The translations under genes were made by a program, and so were the position numbers. DNA of 64,000 nucleotides from Promethearchaeota archaeon (lineage in GTDB: Archaea > Asgardarchaeota > Lokiarchaeia > Sigyniarchaeales > SOKP01): the NCBI GenBank assembly GCA_016839555.1, contig JAEOUA010000003.1:124001-188000 (forward strand), in the 5' to 3' direction. Position 1 is the first letter of the stretch; each line of letters begins with the position of its first letter. The notes below the pieces were generated by a model. It was given only the letters and a program-made list of their open reading frames with translations. It ran no database searches and was not told where the DNA came from. This document shows, piece after piece, positions 37,137 to 46,974 of this stretch.

Positions 37137-39854
37137 TCAACTAATTTTAGTTAAATAATTGACTTCTGTCTGTTCATTATCATCTTTTGTCAACTTAATA
37201 ACATATTCACTATGGCGCTTAAAAGAATCATCATGAGAAATAACAAATAATTGATTAAAATTTCTTGAGACATCATTAATATATCTACTGAGATTATTTT
37301 TAGAATTTTCATCAAGATTTATAGTTGGTTCGTCAAAGATCGCAAAGTTAGCAGAGGTTAATGTTTTTAAGATAGCAAGTCTCACTGCTAATGCAGCAGA
37401 CATTTTTTCGCCTCCAGATAATCTTAAAAATCCTTTCTTAGTTCTTGCTTTAATAATTTCGATTTCATAATTCTTGTTCCATATTAATGAGGTGTTTTGG
37501 TCCCCACGGATATTTCTATATATATTTGATGCGTATCTATTTACTTTCTTTATTAATTCCACTCTCATTTTAGGTTTAAATTCTCGTATCCATACACGTA
37601 TTTTCTTCACGAATTTTTGTTCAGCTTTCAAATTTAACTCTTTATTTTGGAATTCTTCGAGTTTTTTTTCCTTATCTTCTAATTTTTTAATAGATTCATT
37701 AACATCATCAAATTGTTCTTCAATATTATTTAAATTTTCTTTCAATTTAATGACCATTTCATGCTTCTCATCAAATTCTTTTTTAAGCTTATCAAAATTT
37801 TCCTCATCAAATTCTTTTTCATATTTTTTCTTTTCCTTTAATTTTTGCTGAGATAGATTTATGATGTTTTCCAATTTATTTTGAGATTCTAATACTTTTT
37901 GCTTTCTATTCACCAATTTTTCTGCTTCATTGATATTTTTTTGGAATTTGTTATATTGAATTTCTAAATCATTCAATTCTTTCCTTATTTTTGCTAATTT
38001 TGATGGAATTTTTTCTTTTTTGTTTATTTCCTGATTAAATATAGTTCTTTTTTGTTCTAGTTCTTTTAATTTAGTTTTAAGGGGTAAAAGATTATCTTGA
38101 ATTTTTTGGAGACTTTGAGCATTTTTGTTATGGATTAAGTATTGATCATAAAAAGTATTTAATTCTTCTATTTGTACTTTAAGGTTATTTTTAGAATTGA
38201 TAAGTTCTTCTTTTTGCGATATGTTTATTTCTATTTCGATAACATCTTCTTTTAAATTTTTTAAATGTTTTTCATATTCTTCAAGTGTAATTAATTTTTT
38301 TTGTAATCTTTCGATTTCAGTTTGGATTTTAGATTTGTTTTTTAATTTATCCTGAATTTCATTGAATTCATTACGTTTTAATCGTAATTCTTTCTTTTTC
38401 CCTTTTATTTCTTTTTTAAAACCTTCAACATTAAAATTTCCTTCTTGTAGATCTGTACATTTTTTACCTGAAAATGGACAGAGTTTATTTTCAATCTTAT
38501 TTTGATTATTTTGATAAAATGAAAGATCATTTTCTATACTTGACATTTCTAATAGTAAAGAATCTTTAATTTTTTCAAGGTTTATGATTTTTTTATGCTC
38601 TTTTTGTATATGTAATAATCCGCTTATTTCATTTCTTAATAAGGCTATTTCTTGGTTTAAATTTGAAATTTTTTTTTTATTTTTTTCTAAAATATTTTCA
38701 CTAGAATCGATTATAGCTAACTTTTTATTTAGTTCTTGTAATTCATTCTTAAAACTTAAAAGTTGCTGATATTTTGGTTCAATTTCTTTTAGTTTTTCTT
38801 TTGAAAATTGAGCGTCTTTTATTTTGTCTTCAAGATTAGTGTATTGATGTTTAATTTCTTGATATTTCTGATTTAATTGGTTTAATTGATCTTTTTGCTG
38901 TGTTAATTCGTCATTTTGAGTTATAAAATTATTTTTAATTTTATAAAGAGATATATATTTTTCATAAGCATTTTTGGTATAATTGCAGATCTTCTCTGCT
39001 TTAAAAGACTCATTCAATTGTTGTTGGAGAGTTTTTAAATTTTCCTCTTCCTTTTTTTTCTCAAAGTTTAATTGATTATTATCTATGGTAATAGTTTCTA
39101 ATTTTTTTTTTAAATCTTTAAGCTTTTCAAGTTTATCTTTAATAATCTTTCTCCTTTTTTTAGATTTTTCTAGCTTTAACGATGTATCTTTCATTTTTTC
39201 GATAAGATTTTCTTGTGCTTTTTGTTTTTCTTCCTTTTCCTTAGTTTCGCCTATTAATTCGCTAATTTTTTTTTGAATTTCAATCAATTTTTCTTTATAT
39301 TTTCTTTCAATTATTCCTAAATTCTCCCAAAATTTTTCATAGATATCTAATTGAAAAATTTCATCAAAATATTCCTTCCTTTCCTTTGGACTCATTAAAA
39401 AACTGTTAATGATCATCCCTTGGGGTATGCCTATTGCTGTGTTAAATAATGTTTCTAGATTCACATCATATTTTACACCAATTTGCTTTTTTATCCAAGA
39501 TTTAAATTTTGAAATAGTATCTATATCAGGTGAAAGAGATTTACCTTTATCATTAGTTACTTGTATATCACTTCGTCCAATAGTGCGTATAATGCGATAT
39601 ATTTTACTATCTGCTCCACTTATCCAGATTTTTACTGTTCCATAGGAAGGTCTCTCGTTTTCAACTGCTCTTATATAGTCTGAATGATGAGTTTTAGACT
39701 TTAAAAAATCGAACAACACGAACCCAATCATTTCAAGAACAGTAGATTTTCCAGCCCCATTATCACCATAAAGAACATTTAATCCTTCTTTAAAAGATAT
39801 AGATGTATTCTTATGGGTTTTAACATTTTTTATTTCTATTTTTCTAATTATCAT
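37137..39854 (-). CDS. Rad50/SbcC-like ATPase A, with atypical hook
   Basis: About 905 residues from the ATG at 39854, which has AAGGGGG eight bases upstream. Walker A is GDNGAGKST (about residue 31), then coiled coils, a hook-like CPFSGKKCTDLQ (about 470), and a full C-terminal ATPase half: LSGGEK signature, Walker B FAIFDEPT, D-loop NLDENS and H-loop VISHDD. The hook has six residues between the cysteines rather than the standard two, so its metal binding is unclear. It follows the Mre11-like gene by 13 bases. With canonical ATPase motifs, it is the likelier true Rad50 partner of that nuclease. Confidence 0.93.
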   Translation of the reverse strand: MIIRKIEIKNVKTHKNTSISFKEGLNVLYGDNGAGKSTVLEMIGFVLFDFLKSKTHHSDYIRAVENERPSYGTVKIWISGADSKIYRIIRTIGRSDIQVTNDKGKSLSPDIDTISKFKSWIKKQIGVKYDVNLETLFNTAIGIPQGMIINSFLMSPKERKEYFDEIFQLDIYEKFWENLGIIERKYKEKLIEIQKKISELIGETKEKEEKQKAQENLIEKMKDTSLKLEKSKKRRKIIKDKLEKLKDLKKKLETITIDNNQLNFEKKKEEENLKTLQQQLNESFKAEKICNYTKNAYEKYISLYKIKNNFITQNDELTQQKDQLNQLNQKYQEIKHQYTNLEDKIKDAQFSKEKLKEIEPKYQQLLSFKNELQELNKKLAIIDSSENILEKNKKKISNLNQEIALLRNEISGLLHIQKEHKKIINLEKIKDSLLLEMSSIENDLSFYQNNQNKIENKLCPFSGKKCTDLQEGNFNVEGFKKEIKGKKKELRLKRNEFNEIQDKLKNKSKIQTEIERLQKKLITLEEYEKHLKNLKEDVIEIEINISQKEELINSKNNLKVQIEELNTFYDQYLIHNKNAQSLQKIQDNLLPLKTKLKELEQKRTIFNQEINKKEKIPSKLAKIRKELNDLEIQYNKFQKNINEAEKLVNRKQKVLESQNKLENIINLSQQKLKEKKKYEKEFDEENFDKLKKEFDEKHEMVIKLKENLNNIEEQFDDVNESIKKLEDKEKKLEEFQNKELNLKAEQKFVKKIRVWIREFKPKMRVELIKKVNRYASNIYRNIRGDQNTSLIWNKNYEIEIIKARTKKGFLRLSGGEKMSAALAVRLAILKTLTSANFAIFDEPTINLDENSKNNLSRYINDVSRNFNQLFVISHDDSFKRHSEYVIKLTKDDNEQTEVNYLTKIS

Positions 39855-39867
39855 CTTATAATCCCCC

Positions 39868-41442
39868 TTAAATATTAAGATCTCCATCATCAATAATTTC
39901 ATCAATATCTAAATTCTCATCGCCTTCACCATCAATATCTAATAAATTTTTAAATTCTCCCAACTCTTTAGAAAACTCTTCTTCCCACATCTTATCTATA
40001 TTCATTTGCTTCGATATTTTACTTATTTTCTTCTTTTTTTTCTTTTTTGGATTTTTGAATTTTTCTTGTTTTTTAACAATATTTTTAAGTTCTTGGAAGA
40101 TATCTTGATGAAGATTGAACCAATTATTAATATCACTTTTAATAACCTTATAATCAGCATTCTGGGTAAGTTTCTCTTTTAATTGATTTAAGATGAGTTG
40201 GGAAATTTCTTCTTTATGTTCCCGAAAAGTTTCTTCATTTTTTATAGTTGTTAAGAGTGCTTCTTCTTCGATTTTATCAAAACTCCACTCATCATTCATA
40301 TCAAATTCCTCTTCCATTTTAGAAAAGATTTGGTTATTTATTTTCAAACCTAATATTTCAAATGTGTCAAAAATTTTGATTCTTAATTCTGCTAGATCAA
40401 TTTCTAATTCAGAATAGCCCGTTTCACCTTTTATAGAGAGATATAGAACAGGAACATCAAGATTACTTAATAATGGATTAGAATCACTCCTTTCAGGAAC
40501 ACCTAGTTTTCTAAGTTTATCTATTATCATTATTTCAGCTTCTTCAAATGAATTAGATTCTGAAATATCTATAGAAGAAAATGATAAAAATCTTCTATTG
40601 GGAATAGAATAAGCGTCATAAGTATTTCCATTTTCACATAATATTGATTTTACCCTAAAATTGTTATTTTCATCTGGAAATATTTCCACTAAAAAAATTC
40701 CACGGCCTTCGGCGTATTCGTTAATTTCATTAATTTCAAGGCTTCCCGGATTAAATATCCACGGTTGATTTTCGGGTAATTGATATTGTTTATGAAAATG
40801 TCCCAAAGCTAAATAATCAACCTTCTTGTGTAGATCTTGAAGATTTTCAGTTAAATCATATCCTTTTTTTCTTTTATCTTGCCCATTTATCCCAAAATGC
40901 ATCATTAAAATAATGAATTTATCATTCTCTTGAATTTCTTTCCTAATTAAAGGATATAATTCTGGAGTTGAACTCCCAAAATAACTCATTCCATAAATCA
41001 CGGCATTTTTAATCTCTATCTTTCCTCCAATATGATCCCTAGGGGAAAAATTAGCAAACTTAATACTATTAGAATGATAATCATAAGTTCCTGAAAGTAA
41101 AATTATTAAATCTAAATCAGCCAATAATTTCAACCATGTATGTTCTGAAAAGAATGGAGTTTCATGATTACCTTCTATACATATAATAGGTATTACTCTT
41201 TCTATTGTTTCTTGACATTTTATTTGAAAATCTCTTATTGTCTTTATAATATTAATTAATGTAGATGGATTGATCTTACGCTCGTTATCGATTAAATCAC
41301 CGCTAATTAAAACGAAATCAACTTCTTCAAAAATTGCCTTGTTTAATACCCATTCAAATGCTTTGAAAAAATCGTAATATCTTTGAGTGATATTATAAAG
41401 TGTTTTTCCCAAATGTATATCTGCCGCATGTATAAATTTCAA
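39868..41442 (-). CDS. Mre11/SbcD-like nuclease
   Basis: A 524-residue protein. The calcineurin-like phosphoesterase domain (1-270) has every metal-binding motif: ADIHLG at 7-12, ISGDLID (about 46-52), GNHET (about 92), MMHFG (about 181) and GHFHKQY (about 219). The remaining half has a long acidic and lysine-rich region (KKKKKK near 475) and an Asp/Glu-rich C-terminus. It should be a Mn-dependent endo/exonuclease acting with a Rad50-like ATPase whose gene follows. It begins 15 bases after the helicase-nuclease gene. It is longer than most archaeal Mre11 proteins (about 400 residues). Confidence 0.93.
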   Translation of the reverse strand: MKFIHAADIHLGKTLYNITQRYYDFFKAFEWVLNKAIFEEVDFVLISGDLIDNERKINPSTLINIIKTIRDFQIKCQETIERVIPIICIEGNHETPFFSEHTWLKLLADLDLIILLSGTYDYHSNSIKFANFSPRDHIGGKIEIKNAVIYGMSYFGSSTPELYPLIRKEIQENDKFIILMMHFGINGQDKRKKGYDLTENLQDLHKKVDYLALGHFHKQYQLPENQPWIFNPGSLEINEINEYAEGRGIFLVEIFPDENNNFRVKSILCENGNTYDAYSIPNRRFLSFSSIDISESNSFEEAEIMIIDKLRKLGVPERSDSNPLLSNLDVPVLYLSIKGETGYSELEIDLAELRIKIFDTFEILGLKINNQIFSKMEEEFDMNDEWSFDKIEEEALLTTIKNEETFREHKEEISQLILNQLKEKLTQNADYKVIKSDINNWFNLHQDIFQELKNIVKKQEKFKNPKKKKKKKISKISKQMNIDKMWEEEFSKELGEFKNLLDIDGEGDENLDIDEIIDDGDLNI

Positions 41443-41457
41443 TGTTAATACTCTCCC

Positions 41458-44400
41458 CTATTCTTTATATCTTAATCTAACTTCTTGAATAATATTATTA
41501 AACTTGTTTTTTATTTGAAGAGGCAGTTCTTTGTTACAAAATTCTTCTACGTACATATAAATTTTTGAAGAATTCTTAATAAGCTCCCTTTCATTGGGAA
41601 TATACTGTATAAATTTGTCGCTAGAAATAAATATGAGTTTATTTTTTGCTCTTGAAGTTAATACATTAAATCTATTTAAATTATATATAAAATCATCTTC
41701 CATTTGCAATTTATCCTCATCCGACAACCCTATGGAACAAATTATTAAATCTCTGTCAGAGCCTTGGAATTTCTCCACAGAATAAACTGTATCTTTTAAA
41801 AGTTGCATTAATTTAGATCTTGATAATTTTGTAAAGAGCTTAAATAAATTATATAACTTTCTAATAATAGTACGCCCTTGGGCATTATGTGGTGCCACCA
41901 CCCCAACTTGTTCAGACCAAAATCTAATTTCCTCTTTTCTATTTGAAGGAGCCACCATTATATAAAATCCTTTAACAATTTCAGCAACGATTTGAGCCTC
42001 AAAAAGGCTAATTCCAATTTCAAATTGTTCATTATGAATAATTGAGCATGCTACCCTCTTTGGGAGTAAAATTTCCTTTAACCATAATTTATTAATATTG
42101 CTTAGATTCCCCTGAAGGGTACTTTTTGCATTTTGCTCATATGCCTGTAAATCCTCGTATAAACCCAAAAGAGAGGTAAATTCAACAATATCTTTATGAG
42201 AACGATAATTAACTTTTAATTGTTTACTAGAAATGTTATGCCCCTCAACATAATACCTAAAAACATTATCTAAAATTAATTCAAGGTTTTTCGGTGGCTT
42301 TTTAACCCTCACAGGCGATAATTGATTATGATCTCCAACAATTACTATTTTAGTAAGAGATTCTGGGGATATTTTGTTGTTAGCGATTATTAAAGGATCA
42401 ATCAAGTTCTTGTCATTAATCAATTTTTTTGAAAGCATATCAGTAGGTTTTTCAATAGTAATTTTTGGTTTTTTAATAAATTGCAAACTTGACATAAAGT
42501 AATCTGCTGGCATTTGACTCGCTTCATCCACAAAAATTAAATCGAAAGCAAAATTATCTGCAACCCTCTCCGTTAAATGATATAATTGATGAGCATTCGC
42601 AAAGATAATGAAATTATTTTCTAAAGATTCCTCTAATAAAATAGTGTTAGTCACTGATCTGGGTTTTCCATTTAATTTCCAAGTATTTCCATCTTTCATT
42701 AAATCATCTATATCTCTACATTTCGGGATCTTAGGTATGGGATTTTGTGTACTAGAATGAATAAATATCATCTGGAGCTTTGATGAGGGAGTTTGTTTTC
42801 CAAATATATCTTTACTTTTCCGGATTTTATCTATTATAACTCTTAGTGCTGCATAAGAAAAAGAAGTGATGAGTATTTTAATTGATTTATTTTGCTTAGT
42901 CCGCCTTATAACATATTCATCAATAAAAGCGGCTATAGTCTGAGATTTACCTGTGCCGGGAGGGCCCAATATGGCTGATATTATATTATAGAGAGAATTT
43001 TTTATTGCTTCTTTTTGAGAAGGATCCGGAGTAGGGGCGATTTTTGTAAACAGATGGGGTTCCTTTAACTGCTTATTAAAGTGCTTTAATAATAATGGGG
43101 CAAATAAATAAATTGAGGGAGTTGTAAAAGACCAATTATACGGCCATTTTAATTTGGGCTTAATCCTAAGATTCCATAGAAAAGCTAATCTTGCTCCTAA
43201 CCAAGATTGCCCAAAATTTTCTCTTTGTAGTAAACCATTATTATTTCGACAGTTATATAATTTATTAGACCATGAATCGGGACTAATAGGATAGATATAC
43301 CATTCTTCTTTTACCGGATCTATTCCCTCTTCACTGCAAATATTGTATACATTATTAGATGTTGGTTTTGTAGTTATAATATATCCTCCAATTGATGGAT
43401 CCCATTTTATATCATTAATAGATATAATCCATTTAAAAACTCTATTATCAATTTTCAATCCCCTTTTGGAATTGGGAATTAACAATACTCTATTACCCTC
43501 TTGGATCTTCATATTACAGGAAAGTCCAATAAGAGTAAATTTATATTTTAATGATTTACCTTCTAAATCTATTATTTCAAGGTGTTGTATTCTAGCAGAA
43601 GATAATTTCCCGATACTGAAATCTGGAAACATTGTTCTATAATATTCTTCATCTTGCTGCTGTAAAGCATTATTAAGTCTTGAGAATAAATACCAAACAT
43701 GAGAAATATCATGATATTCAGAGGGTAAAATTGCACTTTTATAATCATGTCGACTAATTGTCCTTGCGTTTTCAGAAAGAGCTGTATTTCCTTCTTTTTG
43801 AAATTTAGAGCGGATTTGATCAATTACATGAAGTTTAAAAATAATTTGCTTTCTAATAATGTTTAATTTTTTCTTCTTTTTCTCTGGATCTTTTTCCCTT
43901 AAATATAATAACCAATTAGCAAGATCCAAGAAATTAAAATGAGGAATCCAGTACATTTTTGTATTTATATTTAATTTAAATAATTTTTTAGCAATGCTAT
44001 GCCAAGTATAATTGATTATATCTGGAAATCCAACACAAGTTTCCGCAAAACTTTGAACGTCAAATAATTTTTTATGTTGATAAGGATTACTGACTTCAGT
44101 ATCTGAGGGCGTAAAATACATTAAAATAGCTTCATAAGCAGCTCTTGCTTTTGTATTACTAATAACTACATTTAAATTTCTCTGTAGCATATCTTGAAGA
44201 TGTTCTAATTGATTTCTAGACCAATAAAAAATGCTTGTGTCTGGACCGATATAATATTTTCCATATTTCCCATTTATATCAATAACAATAAAATCCTCAA
44301 TGATATTGCACATCTGTAATACCAAGTTCAATCTTAATATGGTAGTAATGGTTAGATCAGCTTCACTTTCATTGGTAATATCTTCGTTCACCTTCGCAAA

Positions 44401-45933
44401 TCTATACATTATACTGCTTCCCGCACTTGTTTTTTCACCTCTTAATGAGATCTCAACGGTTTTTAATTTTTTTAAACAATTTAAAAATAAGTCAACAATC
44501 TCTATTGGGATTTCTCTTATTAAATAATCATTCAACTCTCCTTGAATTTCTTTAGTGGATTTATTTTCTTCAAGTCCGTTTTTCCAAATTCTCCACCAAT
44601 TATCGAAAATACCATGATATTTTAGTTTAGATGATATAAACATTTTTAAAAGGATACCTACAGCAAATATTCTATCCGTATTTCTATCATACTCAACATC
44701 AAAATTGATTCTAATAGGGGAATATCTAGGAATTGAATAGGAATAGATCTGAGTATTTTTTGGATACACTAATCTTTTGTTTTTTAACGCTTTTATTTTT
44801 AGTTTTAAATTTGGTAGTTCGGAATAAAGAGGTTTAGGAATATTATCAATTTTTATTTTATCAAAATTTTTTATTAGATCTCCAATAGTTTTGAAATTGA
44901 ATTCATTTATTAATTGTTGAGCAATCGATTTTGAAGTAAAGGGGATTAATTTTATTGACCAATTTTCGGGGTCATTTTTTTCCTTCATTCCTAATGTTGC
45001 TTTACAATCCTCTATAAATTGACAATATCCACATCCATCATGAATATTTGTTTTAATTTGATTAATTGGACATGGTGATTTTTTCCATAATTCTTTTACA
45101 ACCTTTATTACTTGATTATAAATTCGATTAGCTTCTTTCCAACTGACCAAATTAACTAACTCATTGTTAAATAAATCTTCTATAGAACTAATGGTTTTAA
45201 GTTCCTCCTCTCCCCTCAAAGATAATATCCCATTAAAATTTGCTCTTACATAATAGATATTTTCTAAACCTATATGTTTTAAATAAAAAGCTAGCGTTTT
45301 TAGATAATAAAATATCTCTAAAAAATGCTTTTTACCTACATTCTCTTCATTTGTATATTTAATATCAAAAATCGATATTCCTAATCGTTCATTTTCTTTT
45401 TCTTTTGGAATTTTTTGAATACTCCCATCAGCTAAAATCTCGTACAAAGATTCAACATATTTATTTAATCCATTGCCAATAAAAATTAGATCTGGCCTCT
45501 GAGAGGAATATTCAACAGGAATATCTCTGAATTTTGCTTTATGCATAAAAATAGGATAAAAAAAAGAACGTGGTATTTCGAATTCATATTCTAATAGTAG
45601 GATGAGAGAATTCGAGATATTATTTTTTAATTTTGTGCTGAAATTAATTAAAATATTTGGATATAAATAAGAGTCTTCTATTTCTCCATCATATTCTCTA
45701 AAGTACGTATTGTTCAGTTTTTTTAAGTATGAATAAACAATTTGTTCATATTCTTTTCCTTTTTCTTTTAAGTATTTGGTTTGAAAAATTAATCGTTCAG
45801 GAGGAGTTGAAGGGATTGGCCTTAGTGGATTAAACCATAAATCAGGATGATCTCGACCCAATTCTAAAAATAATCTTCTCTTGCAATTCGTAAGAATATA
45901 ACTTTGTAATAAGATCTTATTAAATTTGGCCAT
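41458..45933 (-). CDS. Fe-S nuclease / RNase H-like / SF1 helicase fusion (TM0106-like)
   Basis: A 1491-residue protein. Residues 1-320 are a RecB-type PD-(D/E)xK nuclease: RPDLIFIG (about 150) and IFDIKYT (about 188), with Cys17 and the late CGYCQFIEDC (about 300) forming the Cys...CxxCx5C pattern of iron-sulphur nucleases such as Cas4, Dna2 and AddB. INFDVEYD near 408 fits the RNase H-like exonuclease of TM0106-type proteins. Residues 980-1491 are an Upf1/Dna2-type SF1B helicase: GPPGTGKSQT (about 988), DEASQMP (about 1131), VGDHNQLSPV, NYRSH, KFQGSDRD and LTSRAKNKL. First gene of the eight-gene operon. It is expected to unwind and resect DNA. Confidence 0.92.
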   Translation of the reverse strand: MAKFNKILLQSYILTNCKRRLFLELGRDHPDLWFNPLRPIPSTPPERLIFQTKYLKEKGKEYEQIVYSYLKKLNNTYFREYDGEIEDSYLYPNILINFSTKLKNNISNSLILLLEYEFEIPRSFFYPIFMHKAKFRDIPVEYSSQRPDLIFIGNGLNKYVESLYEILADGSIQKIPKEKENERLGISIFDIKYTNEENVGKKHFLEIFYYLKTLAFYLKHIGLENIYYVRANFNGILSLRGEEELKTISSIEDLFNNELVNLVSWKEANRIYNQVIKVVKELWKKSPCPINQIKTNIHDGCGYCQFIEDCKATLGMKEKNDPENWSIKLIPFTSKSIAQQLINEFNFKTIGDLIKNFDKIKIDNIPKPLYSELPNLKLKIKALKNKRLVYPKNTQIYSYSIPRYSPIRINFDVEYDRNTDRIFAVGILLKMFISSKLKYHGIFDNWWRIWKNGLEENKSTKEIQGELNDYLIREIPIEIVDLFLNCLKKLKTVEISLRGEKTSAGSSIMYRFAKVNEDITNESEADLTITTILRLNLVLQMCNIIEDFIVIDINGKYGKYYIGPDTSIFYWSRNQLEHLQDMLQRNLNVVISNTKARAAYEAILMYFTPSDTEVSNPYQHKKLFDVQSFAETCVGFPDIINYTWHSIAKKLFKLNINTKMYWIPHFNFLDLANWLLYLREKDPEKKKKKLNIIRKQIIFKLHVIDQIRSKFQKEGNTALSENARTISRHDYKSAILPSEYHDISHVWYLFSRLNNALQQQDEEYYRTMFPDFSIGKLSSARIQHLEIIDLEGKSLKYKFTLIGLSCNMKIQEGNRVLLIPNSKRGLKIDNRVFKWIISINDIKWDPSIGGYIITTKPTSNNVYNICSEEGIDPVKEEWYIYPISPDSWSNKLYNCRNNNGLLQRENFGQSWLGARLAFLWNLRIKPKLKWPYNWSFTTPSIYLFAPLLLKHFNKQLKEPHLFTKIAPTPDPSQKEAIKNSLYNIISAILGPPGTGKSQTIAAFIDEYVIRRTKQNKSIKILITSFSYAALRVIIDKIRKSKDIFGKQTPSSKLQMIFIHSSTQNPIPKIPKCRDIDDLMKDGNTWKLNGKPRSVTNTILLEESLENNFIIFANAHQLYHLTERVADNFAFDLIFVDEASQMPADYFMSSLQFIKKPKITIEKPTDMLSKKLINDKNLIDPLIIANNKISPESLTKIVIVGDHNQLSPVRVKKPPKNLELILDNVFRYYVEGHNISSKQLKVNYRSHKDIVEFTSLLGLYEDLQAYEQNAKSTLQGNLSNINKLWLKEILLPKRVACSIIHNEQFEIGISLFEAQIVAEIVKGFYIMVAPSNRKEEIRFWSEQVGVVAPHNAQGRTIIRKLYNLFKLFTKLSRSKLMQLLKDTVYSVEKFQGSDRDLIICSIGLSDEDKLQMEDDFIYNLNRFNVLTSRAKNKLIFISSDKFIQYIPNERELIKNSSKIYMYVEEFCNKELPLQIKNKFNNIIQEVRLRYKE

Positions 45934-46446
45934 AAATCAAATCTTAATTTTTATAGTATTAATTTAATACCTAGCTTTTGATTTATAATATAGGACTTAG
46001 TAAGTTTATTGTTAAAAATAAAGAAAAATAATAGGAAATCAACATATAGATTTCTTTTTATGAAAATTTGTTTATTTATTTGTAGAACTCATTAATTCCG
46101 TAATGAAAGCTTTAAGATTATGTCTATTTTAACTCAGAAATAAGGCTTGGTCTTGATAATATGCATTTATGATATTTATATTTCATAATCTTTAATTTCT
46201 TTCTATTCTAGTGAATATTTTTAAGCTTGGTCACACAGAGTACTTCGTAATATTTATATATGATGGCTGATTTGTTATTTTTAATAAAGTACTTTGTATA
46301 ATAAAGTAATAAGAAAGATTATTCTACATATTATTAATAAATAGTTCTAATCACATTTAGGATATATTTTTTTAATATCTAAGAATGAAATAAAAATGAA
46401 AATTAAAAAGGATAGTTGAATTCAAATTTAGAAGTGATATATAAAA
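45934..46446. other. 513-nt region between divergent operons
   Basis: It must hold the promoters of the helicase-Mre11-Rad50 operon (minus) and of the membrane-protein/regulator operon (plus). It contains the palindrome cluster at 46286-46308 and a related half-site AGTACTTCGTA at 46239-46249. AAGCTTGG-type motifs recur near 46145 and 46224. No coding frame is evident. Confidence 0.5.
46286..46308. promoter_or_regulatory. Operator-like palindrome cluster
   Basis: AAAGTACTTT, a perfect 10-base palindrome, is followed after seven bases (GTATAAT) by another AAAGTA half-site, giving overlapping inverted repeats TACTTT-n7-AAAGTA. A related site occurs 47 bases upstream (AGTACTTCGTA at 46239). The winged-helix regulator at 48303 is the obvious candidate to bind here. 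Confidence 0.5.
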
Positions 46447-46692
46447 ATGAAAAAATTGGAATTTCGACTATTTAGGGCATTAATGGTAATACTCTTAATA
46501 ATCATCACACTCTCATATCTAATAAGATTCATAGATGGAGAGGCAATTACCTTTCAAGGGTTTATTTCTTGCCTGAATATTCCTTTAATTGCCCTATGCT
46601 TAATCTTATCAGCGACTTTAATAAGAAAAAGAGAAGAACTAAATATCAAAAATAATCAATATTCTAAATCTAAATTTAAACGAGGTGTATAA
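46447..46692 (+). CDS. Small membrane protein with two helices
   Basis: An 81-residue protein with two hydrophobic segments (about 10-32 and 40-60) and a basic, Asn/Lys-rich C-terminal tail. A GTGA sequence stands about 10 bases before the ATG. First gene of a plus-strand operon of five genes that ends in a winged-helix regulator. No family recognised; the two-helix layout resembles the small membrane subunits often found beside such regulators. Confidence 0.7.
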   Translation: MKKLEFRLFRALMVILLIIITLSYLIRFIDGEAITFQGFISCLNIPLIALCLILSATLIRKREELNIKNNQYSKSKFKRGV

Positions 46693-46696
46693 AAAA

Positions 46697-46954
46697 ATGT
46701 GGAATAATATTAAAAAAGAAGTTTTAATATCCATCGGAATGTTTTCTTTGGTTATTGCTATTTTTTTAGATAGATTTGGTCCAGATTTCGGGATAATAGA
46801 TTTCTTAGTGGGTTTATTTACAGGGTTGTCAGCAGCTCTTAACCTTGGATATCTTATTAGATTGCGACTAGAACGTAATAATAATCCAAACTTAACCAAA
46901 ATTAAAAACAAATCCGATGAAATAAATAAACAAAATGCAAATAAAAATGAATAG
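46697..46954 (+). CDS. Small membrane protein with two helices
   Basis: About 85 residues from the ATG at 46697, which has a GAGGTG seven to ten bases upstream; a GTG at 46685 is part of that site. Two hydrophobic segments (about 8-26 and 34-52) are followed by a basic, Asn-rich tail. Four bases separate it from the preceding stop. Unknown function. Confidence 0.7.
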   Translation: MWNNIKKEVLISIGMFSLVIAIFLDRFGPDFGIIDFLVGLFTGLSAALNLGYLIRLRLERNNNPNLTKIKNKSDEINKQNANKNE

Positions 46955-46974
46955 AAAACTGAAAGGTGAAAAAA

